Shown: positions 22,940 through 23,516 of the stretch, in pieces
Layout: every line of letters starts with the position of its first letter
Position numbering within the stretch: the stretch's first letter is position 1
The notes under the pieces: generated by a model
The model's input: the letters and a program-made list of their open reading frames with translations, nothing else
What the model was told of the DNA's origin: nothing
The model's database searches: none
Assembly: GCA_964568855.1 (NCBI GenBank)
Contig: CAZMSD010000049.1
Span: 1-23,516, forward strand
Reading direction: 5' to 3'
Length of the DNA stretch: 23,516 nt
Source: CAZMSD01 sp964568855
GTDB lineage: Bacteria > CAIWAD01
Program-made: the position numbers and the translations under genes

Positions 22940-23516
22940 ATGAACCATGGAATCAAGGCGGGCGGTTCGCGCACCATCCCGGAAGCTTTTCTGGCCACCA
23001 TGGCCCGCGTTCCCGAGCACCCGGCCTACGCAACCAAGACCGGGGGAGAGTACCGCAGCGTCAACTGGGCTACCGCCGCGGAAGCCGTTCGCAAGATCTG
23101 CGGCGGCCTGGTCAAGCTGGGCTTGAAAAAGGGCGATCGCCTGGCCCTGCTCTCGCCCAACCGGATGGAATGGGCGCTGATGGACCTGGGCGCTCAGTTC
23201 CTCGGCGTGGTCACGGTGCCCGTTTACGCCAGTCTGCCCGTGGGACAGGTGCAGCTGATCCTGGCGGACTGCGGCGCCTGCACCATTGCCCTTTCCGGCC
23301 GCGAACAACTGGACAAGGTGCTGGCCTGCCGTTCAGAGCTGCCTGCGCTGGAAAGGGTGATCCTCTTCCCTGAGGGCGAGGAATTCCCCGAGGACGAATT
23401 CCTGCTGAGCTACCGCCGGCTGCTGCAGCTGGGCGGCCAATGGCTCGCCGAGCATCCCGGCGAAGCGGATCGCCTGGCCACTTCACACGATCCGGGCGAC
23501 CTGATGACCCTGATCT
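22940..23516 (+). CDS. AMP-forming acyl-CoA ligase, long-chain type (5' part, cut by window edge)
   Basis: The first 192 codons of an adenylate-forming enzyme; the frame is open to the right edge. The N-terminal region is typical of long-chain fatty-acid-CoA ligases: T-I-P-E-A-F near the start, then Y-R-S-V-N-W, then G-L-K-K-G-D-R-L-A-L-L-S-P-N-R-M-E-W, then G-V-V-T-V-P-V-Y-A-S-L. The phosphate-binding loop and the adenylation core lie beyond the window, so substrate class is inferred. The family activates fatty acids as acyl-AMP and then acyl-CoA. The start at 22940 has ACGGAGG (22927-22933) at workable spacing. The 219-bp gap upstream, with a terminator-like stem, suggests a separate transcript. 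Confidence 0.85.
   Translation, partial: MNHGIKAGGSRTIPEAFLATMARVPEHPAYATKTGGEYRSVNWATAAEAVRKICGGLVKLGLKKGDRLALLSPNRMEWALMDLGAQFLGVVTVPVYASLPVGQVQLILADCGACTIALSGREQLDKVLACRSELPALERVILFPEGEEFPEDEFLLSYRRLLQLGGQWLAEHPGEADRLATSHDPGDLMTLI

Noticed and set aside
22771..23373. 200-codon plus-strand frame overlapping the acyl-CoA ligase
   Set aside because: Its composition is shadow-like, while the frame from 22940 encodes clear ligase motifs and stays open to the edge.

Overview
The window is a GC-rich, gene-dense bacterial chromosomal segment. Signal peptides, lipoboxes and a predicted outer-membrane beta-barrel point to a Gram-negative (diderm) organism. The two-lobed aspartyl protease with a PDZ domain, the LolD-like ATPase beside a lipoprotein and a barrel, and the sigma-54 activator with a TPR sensor resemble genomes of FCB-superphylum or related uncultivated lineages. 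No 16S or ribosomal marker is present, so this placement is an inference. Eighteen of nineteen annotated coding sequences lie on the plus strand. I see no tRNA, rRNA, CRISPR array, IS element or phage gene.

Left part (1-4351): a divergent control region is followed by a membrane-anchored, two-lobed aspartyl protease with a PDZ domain. Next comes a 485-bp noncoding stretch with inverted repeats and a good -24/-12 (sigma-54) promoter match. It leads into a small secreted acidic protein and, 18 bp later, a TPR-AAA+-Fis sigma-54 activator. This is the most unusual part of the window: a secreted small protein next to a cytoplasmic TPR regulator, with a sigma-54 promoter in front, suggests a possible peptide-sensing or autoregulatory circuit.

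Middle (4364-12811): an S4-domain RNA-binding protein lies on the minus strand. A sugar-nucleotidyltransferase then heads a compact run with metK (SAM synthesis) and ahcY (SAH hydrolysis), so two central enzymes of the methylation cycle sit together. An uncharacterised lipoprotein, a translationally coupled predicted beta-barrel and a LolD/MacB-type ABC ATPase follow; they look like an envelope module.

Right part (12848-23516): an alanine-dehydrogenase-like protein, in which two expected active-site residues are replaced, overlaps a 4-hydroxybutyrate/acetate-type CoA-transferase by an ATGA junction. A soluble PAS-GAF histidine kinase overlaps a single-domain response regulator. An isolated carbamate kinase, sucC-sucD, ndk and an MFS transporter come next. 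The final gene is a long-chain-type acyl-CoA ligase cut off by the right edge. CoA-transferase, succinyl-CoA synthetase, carbamate kinase, NDP kinase and acyl-CoA ligase together give a theme of CoA-thioester and acyl-phosphate energy metabolism, but nothing here shows they form one pathway.
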